Shown: one piece after another, positions 1 through 7,670 of the stretch
How the letters are laid out: the number at the start of each line of letters is the position of its first letter
How positions within the stretch are numbered: the stretch's first letter is position 1
NCBI RefSeq assembly: GCF_003075375.1
Contig: NZ_QDFT01000014.1
Location: forward strand, 1-64,000
Direction: 5' to 3'
DNA: 64,000 nt
Source: Microbacterium testaceum
Lineage (GTDB): Bacteria > Actinomycetota > Actinomycetes > Actinomycetales > Microbacteriaceae
Made by a program: the position numbers and the translations under genes
The notes under the pieces: model-generated
The model's input: the letters and a program-made list of their open reading frames with translations, nothing else
Told to the model about the DNA's origin: nothing
The model's database searches: none

Positions 1-154
1 GCACCGCTGCGTGCGCCTCCATGCGCGAAGCTGCGTACAGCGGCACCTCACGCCGGGCATCCTCGCGGCGCTTCTCCAGTTCGTTGGCTGCCCAGTCGCG
101 CAAGGCGTGCCAGTCTTCGAGCGTGGGGGCTGCGGGAGCGTCGATATGTGCCAT
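1..154 (-). CDS. Partial hypothetical protein of the integrated element (5' end only)
   Basis: An open frame starts with ATG at 154 on the minus strand and runs off the left edge without a stop (51 complete codons). It begins MAHIDAPAAP and continues with a charged, probably helical stretch (EKRREDARRE). I do not recognise the family. It lies downstream of the integrase in the same orientation, so it probably belongs to the same integrated element. No good ribosome binding site is visible. Instead a 7-bp inverted repeat (GAGCGGC at 155-161, GCCGCTC at 180-186) sits just upstream of the ATG and could hide or regulate the start. It is too short to assign a role. Confidence 0.5.
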   Translation of the reverse strand, partial: MAHIDAPAAPTLEDWHALRDWAANELEKRREDARREVPLYAASRMEAHAAV

Positions 155-328
155 GAGCGGCCACTATGAACGGCCCTCAGCCGCTCCACAACCAACCGCT
201 ACGACTGCCCTGAGATGCGTCTGAGTAGCCGTGCAGGCTCGGGCGTGGCTAGGTGGTTCTCCACAGCTTCGAGCAACATTCTCCAGTGCATGCGGCTACC
301 GCGTACGCCATCATGGGGCTGCGCCTGC

Positions 329-1864
329 TTAGCGTGAGACTGTCTGGAGCGATGCTGGAGGCTCATCATCATCGGGCACGACCTCCGTCGGGTCGTCGTT
401 CTGGTGCGGTGCCACCACCGGCGCAGGGTGGAACATGTCGAAGAACACCGACACGTCGCCTGCTGCCCGCTTTGCCCGGTCATTGTGCGAGTAGGTGGCG
501 ATCTGCTGGTCCGCGCCCTTCTCGCTCCATCCCATGGTCGCCACGAGACTTTCTCGCGATGCGCCCGCCTCGATGAGCATGGTGGTGGCGACGTGGCGCA
601 GGCTATGCACGGTCAGCCCGCTGTCCTTCTTGAAAGCTTCGATCATGCCGTAAAGCTGTTCGCGGTCGCGCTGCCCGTAGCGCGGCTGCCCGAGGTAGCT
701 CTTGGTGCGAGGGTTGCCGTCCTTGCGTAGAGTCGGGGGACCGACTGTGAAAAGCAGCTTGTCGAGGCCTTCGCCCGCCACTGGATTGAAGAGGGGGTCC
801 TGTCGAAGCTTGCTTTGCGCAGCCCGGTGGGTCACTAGCACCTGCCATACATGCTCGGGTATCACGATCTCTCGCACACCACTCTCCGACTTCGTCTTCA
901 CGAGCGCCCAGTAGGCCTCAGACTTCGGGTTGGTGCACCCACGGGTCTTGCGACCGCAGGGGAATGCGCCGAGCTTGGCGTCCCATTCGCCGCACCCGTG
1001 CTCACCCGCGACACGGGCGAGCTGGTGCGAGATCACCACTCGGCGCGTGCGAGTGTTACCGCTCCTTCTCGTGACGAGGCTGTCATCGGTCATGCCCAGC
1101 ACCTCCGACTGCCGAATGCCGACCATGGCGAGCAGCCAGCGGGCGCTTTCACCGATCTTCTCTGCTTCTGCGAGCAGGTAGCGGTTGAGGTATTTGGCCG
1201 CCTGGCGAAGCTCTTTGACCTCTTCGGTGGTGCGCTTCTTGCGCCCATCGGGAGCTTTGATGCCCACCATCGGATGCGCAAGGATGATGCCGTCGCGCTG
1301 AGCGACATTGAGCGCCCCCTTCAAGGCGATATGCACCTGCCGGATGCTGCTATCGCCTAACCCCTTACCGGGAAGCGTGTCCTTGAAGAATGTTCGAAGC
1401 TTCGGGTAGGTGAGGGTTCGGACTGGTTCGTCACCGAAAACCGGAAGTATGTGCTGGCGAATGCGGCTGTCATACATGCGGTACGACTGCCACGCGAGGT
1501 CACCGTCGTCGTTCTTGGTTTCGAGCCACGTTGCCATCACATCTCTCACCGTGACGTAGGAAAGCTCCTCTGGCACGGTCAAATGCTCAGGCCCAAGTTG
1601 GCCATACGCTACGCGCTTTCGCGTGACTGCTTCTTCGAGTGCGCGTGCAGCATCAGCAGCGGTCTTACGCTGCACGGCAACGGTCACCGTTTTGCTTCCG
1701 AGTTTTATGCGGCGCACCGCGCGGTAATAGGTGTACACACCGCCATTCGGAGCCGGAAGCTCCCGCACATGCACGCTACCCATGCCACAGATCGCGCGCC
1801 GCGGCTGCCGTTTATGTGCCGCGTGCTTTTTTCGGTCCGCCGCCCCCACGTCGTCCGTCGTCAT
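329..1864 (-). CDS. int: Tyrosine-type site-specific recombinase (phage/ICE integrase)
   Basis: This 511-residue integrase should catalyse integration and excision at the neighbouring tRNA-Ser gene. The C-terminal catalytic domain has the first Arg (GIRQSEVLGM), the box HSLRH, a GW in place of the usual GH, and the nucleophile Tyr in ATYSHND. The N-terminal half looks like an AP2-like arm plus a SAM-like core-binding domain (TVRDVMATWLE). A Cys-containing insert (HGCGEWD...CGRKTRGC) follows the first Arg; similar inserts occur in actinophage integrases. I chose ATG 1864 because GGGGGG (1869-1874) lies just upstream; an in-frame TTG at 1876 would place that sequence inside the gene. Base composition is more AT-rich than the neighbours and the genome's common GGATGCC heptamer is absent, both consistent with transfer. 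Confidence 0.93.
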   Translation of the reverse strand: MTTDDVGAADRKKHAAHKRQPRRAICGMGSVHVRELPAPNGGVYTYYRAVRRIKLGSKTVTVAVQRKTAADAARALEEAVTRKRVAYGQLGPEHLTVPEELSYVTVRDVMATWLETKNDDGDLAWQSYRMYDSRIRQHILPVFGDEPVRTLTYPKLRTFFKDTLPGKGLGDSSIRQVHIALKGALNVAQRDGIILAHPMVGIKAPDGRKKRTTEEVKELRQAAKYLNRYLLAEAEKIGESARWLLAMVGIRQSEVLGMTDDSLVTRRSGNTRTRRVVISHQLARVAGEHGCGEWDAKLGAFPCGRKTRGCTNPKSEAYWALVKTKSESGVREIVIPEHVWQVLVTHRAAQSKLRQDPLFNPVAGEGLDKLLFTVGPPTLRKDGNPRTKSYLGQPRYGQRDREQLYGMIEAFKKDSGLTVHSLRHVATTMLIEAGASRESLVATMGWSEKGADQQIATYSHNDRAKRAAGDVSVFFDMFHPAPVVAPHQNDDPTEVVPDDDEPPASLQTVSR

Positions 1865-1885
1865 TGCGCCCCCCAATCGCGCTTA

Positions 1886-1906
1886 TGTACACACATCTTG
1901 TACACA
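1886..1906 (-). promoter_or_regulatory. TGTACACA direct repeats upstream of int
   Basis: Two copies of TGTACACA (1886-1893 and 1899-1906) are 13 bp apart in the leader of the integrase. The core TGTACA is itself palindromic. Spacing and position suit binding of a repressor or directionality factor to the int promoter. A third copy lies inside the int coding region at 1732-1739. This is inference; no cognate regulator is visible. Confidence 0.35.
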
Positions 1907-1933
1907 TATTCAGGGGAGCGCAACAACTAAAAA

Positions 1934-1981
1934 GGGCGCATAATCACGCGGATTTTGACAATCTCGCGTGATTATGCGCCC
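1934..1981 (-). terminator. 17-bp perfect hairpin between tRNA-Ser and int
   Basis: The arms at 1934-1950 and 1965-1981 (GGGCGCATAATCACGCG and its complement) are perfectly paired around a 14-nt loop. Read on the minus strand, the stem follows the tRNA 3' end by about 7 nt and is followed by TTTTT (complement of 1929-1933), so it has the form of an intrinsic terminator for the tRNA transcript. It also sits at the host/element junction and could serve as a recombinase or excisionase arm site. Confidence 0.75.
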
Positions 1982-1988
1982 AAAGTGC

Positions 1989-2074
1989 GGTGACGGTGGG
2001 ATTTGAACCCACGGTAGGGGTGAACCTACACAACATTTCGAGTGTTGCACCTTCGGCCGCTCGGACACGTCACC
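1989..2074 (-). tRNA. serU: tRNA-Ser(CGA)
   Basis: An 86-nt class II tRNA on the minus strand. The acceptor stem is GGTGACG paired with CGTCACC, the anticodon loop CTCGAAA is closed by CAACA/TGTTG and gives anticodon CGA, the variable arm is long, and the T loop is TTCAAAT. No CCA is encoded. Its 3' end faces the integrase, so the 3' half of the gene is the likely attachment site of the left-hand element and is kept intact at this junction. Confidence 0.93.
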
Positions 2075-2190
2075 GCGGACAAGCTTACGACACTCTGCGG
2101 GATGCCGCGAATCGGCGCCGGCGGCATCCATTCCTCCACCGTCGAGCCACCGCGCTGGATGCCGCCCGGGGCCGCTGCCAGGATCGAGCC

Positions 2191-3144
2191 ATGAGCGTGA
2201 TCGAGAACTCCAAGCTGACGGTCGTGGGCGCGGGGAGCGTGGGCGCGAGCGTCGCCTATGCGGCCCTCATCCGCGGGTCGGCCCGGCACGTCGCCCTGTA
2301 CGACATCGCCGCCGAGAAGGTCGAGGCCGAGGTGCTCGACCTCGCGCACGGGACGCAGTTCACCGGTTCGAGCGACATCACGGGCGGTGCCGACGTGTCG
2401 ATCGCCGAGGGGTCGCATGTCGTCGTCATCACCGCCGGCGCGAAGCAGAACCCGGGGCAGACGCGCACCGAACTCGCCGCCACCAACGCCCGGATCATCG
2501 GCGACATGATGCCGAAGCTGCTCGAGGTCGCGCCGAACGCGGTGTACGTCATCGTCACGAACCCGTGCGACGTGCTCACGGTCCTCGCTCACGAGAGGAC
2601 GGGGCTGCCGGCATCCCGGATCTTCGCCTCGGGCACCGTCCTCGACACCTCTCGCCTTCGCTGGAAGATCGCGCAGCGCGCGGGCGTCGCCACCTCCAGC
2701 GTGCACGCGTGGATCGTCGGCGAGCACGGCGACACCGAGTTCCCCCTGTGGTCGACGGCCACGATCGGGTCGGCGCCGATCACCGAATTCGACCTTCCCG
2801 ACGGTTCCCGTTTCGACGAGAAGGAATTGGATGCCATCGCCGTCGACGTGCGCGATGCGGCGTACAAGGTGATCAAGGGCAAGGGTGCCACCAACTACGC
2901 CATTGGACTGTCCAGCGCTCGCATCGTCGAGGCGGTCCTGCGCGACGAGCACGCGATCCTGCCGGTCAGCACGGTGCTCGACGACTTCCACGGCATCAGC
3001 GGCACGGCTCTGTCGGTGCCGTCGATCGTGTCGGCGCGCGGAGCGGTGCCGCTGGCGGGCACCCCCTTCTCGGACGCCGAGCTGACGCTGCTGCGCCGTT
3101 CCGCCGACGCTCTGGCCACGGTCGCGCAGTCGCTGCACGACTGA
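2191..3144 (+). CDS. ldh: L-lactate dehydrogenase
   Basis: This 317-residue enzyme interconverts pyruvate and L-lactate with NAD(H). The Rossmann motif GAGSVG is at residues 13-18 and Asp38 ends beta-2, indicating NAD preference. The substrate loop reads AGAKQNPGQTR: Gln86 where malate dehydrogenases have Arg marks it as lactate-specific, and Arg92 is the loop arginine. Asp152, Arg155 and the catalytic His179 in GEHGD are present. I chose ATG 2191, preceded by AGGA at about 7 nt; the open frame extends further upstream into the tRNA, which cannot be coding. It is a single gene divergent from tRNA-Ser and is followed by radA on the same strand after 85 bases. Confidence 0.93.
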   Translation: MSVIENSKLTVVGAGSVGASVAYAALIRGSARHVALYDIAAEKVEAEVLDLAHGTQFTGSSDITGGADVSIAEGSHVVVITAGAKQNPGQTRTELAATNARIIGDMMPKLLEVAPNAVYVIVTNPCDVLTVLAHERTGLPASRIFASGTVLDTSRLRWKIAQRAGVATSSVHAWIVGEHGDTEFPLWSTATIGSAPITEFDLPDGSRFDEKELDAIAVDVRDAAYKVIKGKGATNYAIGLSSARIVEAVLRDEHAILPVSTVLDDFHGISGTALSVPSIVSARGAVPLAGTPFSDAELTLLRRSADALATVAQSLHD

Positions 3145-3229
3145 GCCGTCCGCGCGGCGGGCCCGTCGACGGACGAGGGATGCCATGCCCCGGCGCGGCG
3201 ATGTCGGAGGCCCCGCGTAGCCTGAAGCC

Positions 3230-4597
3230 ATGGCATCCCGTCGTCCTGCAACCGCCCCCGCGCCCTACCGGTGCACCGAGTGCGGATGGACGACGGTCAA
3301 GTGGGTCGGGCGCTGCGGCGAGTGCCAGTCGTGGGGCACGGTCGTCGAGGCGGCCGAGCAGACGGGCATCGTCCGCTCGATCACGCCGGTCGCGCCGGGG
3401 GCGGCGCGCGCGGCGCGGCGCATCACCGAGATCGACACGCAAGACGCCCCGCGTCGCACGAGCGGCGTCGGCGAGTTCGACCGCGTGCTCGGCGGGGGCA
3501 TCGTGCCCGGCGCGGCGATCCTGCTGAGCGGCGAGCCCGGCGTCGGCAAGTCGACGCTGCTGCTCGAGGTCGCGGCGCAGAGCGCCCGGGCCGGACGACG
3601 CGTGCTGTACGCCAGCGGCGAGGAGTCCGCGGCGCAGGTGCGCCTGCGGGCCGAGCGCACCGGCGCCCTGCACGACGAGCTGTTCCTCGCCGCCGAGACC
3701 GACCTGGCCACGATCCTCGGCCACATCGACGAGGTCGAGCCCGGCCTGCTCATCGTCGACTCGGTGCAGACGGTGTCGTCGGCGCACAGCGACGGCGCGG
3801 CCGGTCAACCCGCCCAGGTGCGCGAGGTGGCATCCGCCCTCATCCGCGTCGCGAAAGAGCGCGGGCTCCCGATCATCCTCGTCGGCCACGTCACCAAGGA
3901 CGGCTCGATCGCCGGCCCCCGCATCCTCGAACACCTCGTCGACGTGGTGTGCCACTTCGAGGGAGACCGGCAGACGTCGCTGCGTTTCGTCCGTGCGCTC
4001 AAGAACCGCTTCGGCCCCACCGACGAGGTCGGGTGCTTCGACATGACCGGCACCGGCATCGCCGAGGTCGCGGATCCCAGTGCCCTGTTCCTCGGCCACG
4101 GCGAGCCCGAGCCGGGCACGTGCGTCACGATCGCGATGGAGGGGCGGCGCGCACTTCCCGTCGAGATCCAGGCTCTCGCCGTGCGACAGACGGCCCCCAA
4201 CCCGCGGCGCATCGTCAACGGCGTCGACTCCTCGCGCGTCGCGATGGTGCTCGCGGTGCTCGAGAGCCGCATGGGTCTCACCCTGTCGGACCGCGACGTG
4301 TACGTCTCGACGGTCGGTGGCGTCCGCCTGGTCGAACCGGCCGCCGACCTGGCGATCGCGATCGCGGTGGCCAACGCCGTGAAGAACCGCAAGGTGTCCA
4401 AGCGGCTCGCCGCGATCGGCGAGCTGACTCTGACCGGCGAGATCCGCAACGTCACCCAGGCCGCGCAGCGCGCCTCCGAGGCCAAGCGGCTCGGCTACCA
4501 CACGGTGCTTGACGCCTCGTCGCGCAAGCTCGCGCAGGCGCTCAACGAGCTGCAGGTGCGCGGCGTGCCCCGCGACGACAGCGAACCGGGGTTCTGA
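3230..4597 (+). CDS. radA: DNA repair protein RadA (Sms)
   Basis: RadA is a RecA-related ATPase that drives branch migration during recombinational repair. This 455-residue protein has the N-terminal zinc finger (Cys15, Cys18, Cys29, Cys32), Walker A GEPGVGKST, the RadA-specific KNRFG motif and a C-terminal Lon-protease-like domain (residues about 290-450) ending in a normal RadA tail. Length is typical. Start at ATG 3230. It is the last + strand gene before about 1 kb of non-coding repeats. Confidence 0.96.
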   Translation: MASRRPATAPAPYRCTECGWTTVKWVGRCGECQSWGTVVEAAEQTGIVRSITPVAPGAARAARRITEIDTQDAPRRTSGVGEFDRVLGGGIVPGAAILLSGEPGVGKSTLLLEVAAQSARAGRRVLYASGEESAAQVRLRAERTGALHDELFLAAETDLATILGHIDEVEPGLLIVDSVQTVSSAHSDGAAGQPAQVREVASALIRVAKERGLPIILVGHVTKDGSIAGPRILEHLVDVVCHFEGDRQTSLRFVRALKNRFGPTDEVGCFDMTGTGIAEVADPSALFLGHGEPEPGTCVTIAMEGRRALPVEIQALAVRQTAPNPRRIVNGVDSSRVAMVLAVLESRMGLTLSDRDVYVSTVGGVRLVEPAADLAIAIAVANAVKNRKVSKRLAAIGELTLTGEIRNVTQAAQRASEAKRLGYHTVLDASSRKLAQALNELQVRGVPRDDSEPGF

Positions 4598-4704
4598 GCG
4601 GTCGGCAGCACGCGGCACACCCGAAGCGGAGCGGCGCCCCGACGCGGCATCCGGGCGCGGTCGGCACTTCGTCGACGCTCCGGCGCGGGGCGAGGTACCG
4701 ACGC

Positions 4705-4861
4705 GGTGCGGCATCCGGACGCGACCCGGCATCCGGACACGGTGCGGCACCCGGACACGGTGCGGCACCCGGACACGGTGCGGCATCCGGACGCGGTGCG
4801 GCGTCCGGACACGGTGCGACCGGACACGGTGCGGCACCCGGACGCGGTGCGGCGTCTCGAG
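4705..4861. repeat. 18-bp tandem repeat (minisatellite), about 9 copies
   Basis: The unit GGTGCGGCAYCCGGACRC begins at 4705, 4723, 4741, 4759, 4777, 4795, 4813, 4828 and 4846. The second copy has a divergent first half, the seventh is 3 bases short, and the last is partial. Three copies are nearly identical, pointing to recent slippage. The unit contains the genome-wide GGCATCC word in several copies. It has no spacers, so it is not a CRISPR array. Confidence 0.9.
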
Positions 4862-5096
4862 CCCGTCGGACTCAGCGACCGGGAGGCGCCGAGCGGCGAC
4901 GGCGGTGCGGGGAGGTCATCCCCAGCACGGCGGGGATGACGAGTCCGGCGGCGCACACGGCACCGGCGATCAGGTACTCCATGCCGTCGAGTCTTCCACG
5001 AGTCCCTCACCCGCGCGACTCGGGTTTTTCACCCCGCCGGGGTCGACGGGCAGTCGAGCGTCGCCCACCACCGCTCGGCCGCACGGCAACGTGCGT

Positions 5097-5600
5097 GCAC
5101 AACGGCGGGCCGTGTCGAAAACAGTCGGACCCGGCGATCCAGTCTCGGCGTGTCGTCACTCCGCCCCGCCGTTGTGCTCGCACCGCGCCCCACGGCACCC
5201 GGTCGGCGCACCCGGACCGCCCGGGGTGACGAACCGACGAGCCCTCCCCCTCGCCGCGAACCAGCCGTCCCTGCTGAGCACAACGGCGGGGACTTGACGA
5301 GACACGCCGCGTTGGGCCGTCGCAGCCCCGGCGTGTCGACACTCCGGCCCGCAACTGTGCACGGGGCAAGACCCGGCCACCGCACCCGGACCGGCCGGGG
5401 TGACTAACCGACGCCCCGCCGCGAACCGGCCGTGCCTGTCGAGCACAACGGCGGGATTCGACGCGACACGCCGCGTTGGGCCGTTCCCGCCCCGGCATGT
5501 CGACACCCCAGCCCGCAGCTGTGCACGCGGCCAGACCCGGCCACCACCCCAGCCCGCAACTGTGCACGCGGCAAGACCCGGCCACCGCACCCGGCCCGCG
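5097..5600. repeat. Tandem array of 165-180 bp units with inverted GCACAACGGCGGG arms
   Basis: Units start with CACAACGGCGGG near 5098, 5279 and 5444 and share CGACGAGACACGCCG-like, CCCGCAACTGTGCACG, GACCCGGCCACCGCACC and CGCGAACC blocks in the same order. Copy 1 also has a perfect 13-bp inverted pair (5097-5109 with 5165-5177). The third unit contains an internal duplication of about 40 bp (near 5507 and 5548). The same GTGCACAACGGCGGG word occurs as an inverted pair at 56181-56266. Confidence 0.8.
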
Positions 5601-5605
5601 AACCC

Positions 5606-6016
5606 TCAGGCGTCGAGCGCGGCGATGAGGTCGGCCGGCGCTGCCTGGATGGGGTGCGGCCCGGCGATGTCGATGAAGACCGTGGTGATGGCATCCTGGT
5701 GCGCTCCGAGGAACGACCGCAACCACTGCGGGGACTGCAGCGCCACGTGCGGGGGGAGCGTCTCGGGCTTGTGCGCGGCGTCGCTGAACAGCAGCAGGGC
5801 GACCTGGCCGGTGTCGGGGGCGCGGTAGGTCCACACCTCGCCGACGCTCAGCGGGTTGTCGGCGTCGCCCGGCGTCATCAGCGGCACCACCGTCGGTCCG
5901 TGCCGCAGCGCGAAGGCGATCGCCGCCATGTCCTGGGTCTGCAGGGCGTCGGTCAGCGCGGTGTTCTTGAAGTCCATGTCGTGCTTCTTCCCCTTGCGCT
6001 TCTTGCTCCCGGCCAT
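5606..6016 (-). CDS. SseB-like domain protein
   Basis: A 136-residue cytoplasmic protein with a basic N-terminus (MAGSKKRKGKKHD) and one globular domain. The order of blocks (ALTDALQTQD, GPTVVPLMTP, VALLLFSDAA, then IDIAGPHP) resembles the SseB N-terminal domain found in many actinobacterial proteins of unknown role. ATG 6016 is abutted by GGAGG. It is convergent with radA across the repeat region and lies in the same direction as the GntR gene 26 bases upstream. Assignment is by pattern only; function is unknown. Confidence 0.6.
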   Translation of the reverse strand: MAGSKKRKGKKHDMDFKNTALTDALQTQDMAAIAFALRHGPTVVPLMTPGDADNPLSVGEVWTYRAPDTGQVALLLFSDAAHKPETLPPHVALQSPQWLRSFLGAHQDAITTVFIDIAGPHPIQAAPADLIAALDA

Positions 6017-6042
6017 CCTCCGAGCCTAATCCGGCGGAGCGA

Positions 6043-6759
6043 TCAGGCCAGGAATCCGCGAAGCAGCGACTCGGATCCGGCGAGGTGGTCGCGCATGGCG
6101 GCGTGGGCGGCATCCGGTCTGCCCGCCAGGATCGCCGACACGATCGCGGCGTGCTGCGACGTGGAGTGGTCGATGTTGCGCGGCAGCAGCGGAAAGGTGT
6201 CGAGCCAGGCGTTCACGCGCGCGCGGTTGTCGGCCACGAGGGGAACGAGCGAGGGGATGCCGGCGAGCTCCGCGATCGTCAGGTGCAGCAGCGTGTCGAG
6301 GCGGCGGTAGTCCTCTCCCCCGGCGTGCGCGGCGGCCTCGTGCCGTGCCCACAGCACGTCGCGTTCGTCGGCGGACAGCGAGCGACCGGCCGCGGCCCAC
6401 GCGGCGCCGGGTTCGAGCACGCCCCGCAACGAGATGACGTCCGAGAGTTCGGCGGGAGAGACCACCGCCGGCTCCGACGGACGCGGCACGGGGTCGACGA
6501 CGAAGGTGCCGCCGTACCGTCCGCGCCGCGTCTCGAGCCAACCGGCGTCGGCGAGCTCGCGGATCGCCTCGCGGACGGTGTCGCGGCTGACGCCGTACAG
6601 CGCCGCGAGTTCGCGTTCGGCGGGCAGCGACTCCCCCGGGGCGACGAGCCCCAGACGCACCGTCTGCACGATGCGGGCCGTGGTGTCCTCGAGCGCGTTG
6701 CCGCTGCGCACGGGCCGGTAGACGGCCCGCCGCAGGTCGTCCAGGGGCGCCTCGCTCAC
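6043..6759 (-). CDS. GntR-family regulator with FCD domain
   Basis: A 238-residue transcription factor. The N-terminal winged helix reads LPAERELAALYGVSRDTVREA followed by the wing TRRGRYGGTFV, and residues about 95-230 form an all-alpha FCD ligand domain (HEAAAHAGG, HLTIAELAGI, DHSTSQHAAIV). The start is GTG 6759. It is the last gene of the minus-strand amine cluster, 24 bases after the SDR, so it is probably the local repressor that senses a pathway intermediate. Palindrome GGTCGACC in the glnA/permease gap is a candidate operator. Confidence 0.88.
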   Translation of the reverse strand: MSEAPLDDLRRAVYRPVRSGNALEDTTARIVQTVRLGLVAPGESLPAERELAALYGVSRDTVREAIRELADAGWLETRRGRYGGTFVVDPVPRPSEPAVVSPAELSDVISLRGVLEPGAAWAAAGRSLSADERDVLWARHEAAAHAGGEDYRRLDTLLHLTIAELAGIPSLVPLVADNRARVNAWLDTFPLLPRNIDHSTSQHAAIVSAILAGRPDAAHAAMRDHLAGSESLLRGFLA

Positions 6760-6783
6760 CGCCTCAGCCTGTCATGTCGGGGA

Positions 6784-7563
6784 TCAGAGCGGCGTCACGT
6801 AGGCGTTGGTGATACCGCCGTCGACGACGAACGCGGTCGCGGTGATGAACGAGGCGTCGTCGGATGCCAGGAACGCCACCGCCGCGGCCATCTCGTCGGG
6901 CTCGGCGAACCGGCCCATCGGTACGTGCACCAGGCGGCGCTGCGCGCGCTCGGGGTCCTTCGCGAAGAGCTCCTGCAGCAGCGGCGTGTTCACCGGCCCG
7001 GGGCAGAGCGCGTTGACCCGGATGCCCTGTCGGGCGAACTGCACGCCGAGCTCGCGGGTCATCGCCAGCACGCCGCCCTTGGACGCGGTGTACGAGATCT
7101 GCGATGTGGCCGAGCCGAGCAGCGCGACGAACGAGGCGGTGTTGATGATCGAGCCGCGACCGGCGGGCACCATGTGCCGCAGCGCCGCGCGCGAGCACAG
7201 GTAGACGCTCTTGAGGTTGACGTCCTGCACGCGGTCCCAGGCGGGCAGCTCGGTCGTCTCGATGGAGTCGTCGTCCGCAGGCGAGATGCCGGCGTTGTTG
7301 AAGGCGATGTCGACGCTGCCGAGGTCGGCGGCGACGCCGTCGAAGAGGGCGTTCACCGAATCCTCGTCGGCGACGTTCACCTGCCGGAACACCCCGCCCA
7401 CCGCCTCGGCGGCAGTGGTTCCGGTGGTCTCGTCGAGGTCGGCGATGACGACGCGGGCGCCCTCGGCGGCGAAGCGCCGGGCGGTGGCCAGGCCGATGCC
7501 GCTGGCGCCGCCGGTGACGATGGCGACGCGGTCGCGCAGACGCTGGGTGAGGTCGATGGTCAT
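6784..7563 (-). CDS. Short-chain dehydrogenase/reductase (SDR)
   Basis: A 259-residue classical SDR. TGGASGIG (NAD(P) binding), NNAG, and the YTASK catalytic Tyr/Lys are present; D-L-D after beta-2 suggests NAD. In this cluster (glutamine-synthetase-like ligase, hydrolase, aldehyde dehydrogenase, permease) the SDR is placed to oxidise the alcohol of a gamma-glutamylated amino alcohol to the aldehyde, the step before the aldehyde dehydrogenase. That role is inferred from context; SDR sequence alone does not fix the substrate. It is separated from the ALDH by 107 bases that contain an inverted-repeat element. Confidence 0.85.
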   Translation of the reverse strand: MTIDLTQRLRDRVAIVTGGASGIGLATARRFAAEGARVVIADLDETTGTTAAEAVGGVFRQVNVADEDSVNALFDGVAADLGSVDIAFNNAGISPADDDSIETTELPAWDRVQDVNLKSVYLCSRAALRHMVPAGRGSIINTASFVALLGSATSQISYTASKGGVLAMTRELGVQFARQGIRVNALCPGPVNTPLLQELFAKDPERAQRRLVHVPMGRFAEPDEMAAAVAFLASDDASFITATAFVVDGGITNAYVTPL

Positions 7564-7589
7564 GGTGCGGGTGTTCCTTTCGCGCGGGA

Positions 7590-7670
7590 CCTCGTCCCGC
7601 TCATGGCTGGTGTGGGGCCTCGAGACCGGCCGAATGCGGGACGAGGACCGTCATCAGTGGGACGAGGGGG
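7590..7670. repeat. Intergenic inverted-repeat element, GCGGGACGAGG family
   Basis: CCTCGTCCCGC (7590-7600) is the exact complement of GCGGGACGAGG (7636-7646), and a third half-site GTGGGACGAGG follows at 7657-7667. A short hairpin GCGGGAC-ctc-GTCCCGC (7584-7600) overlaps the first half-site. The 15-mer AGTGGGACGAGGGGG (7656-7670) recurs exactly at 41301-41315 in another intergenic gap. The element sits between ALDH and SDR genes. Confidence 0.75.

Larger units (their letters stand above)
4598..5605. other. Non-coding, repeat-rich interval between radA and the SseB-like gene
   Basis: About 1 kb lies between two convergent genes. Open frames here are low-complexity products of the repeats (for example runs of RTRCG or HPDTVR on +), so I call no gene. 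It contains an 18-bp tandem repeat (4705-4861) and a 165-180 bp tandem array (5097-5600), listed separately. No clear intrinsic terminator for radA was seen. Confidence 0.7.

Noticed and set aside
2996..4837. A 613-codon minus-strand frame opposite radA
   Set aside because: It mirrors radA and the 18-bp repeat and has no recognisable domain; the RadA frame has all motifs.
4705..4861. CRISPR array
   Set aside because: Units are directly tandem with no spacers, and no cas gene is in the window.
4706..4939. A possible 77-residue repeat protein (HPDTVRHPDTVR...)
   Set aside because: No ribosome binding site, all frames of the minisatellite are open, and an in-frame 3-base loss is expected by slippage in any case.
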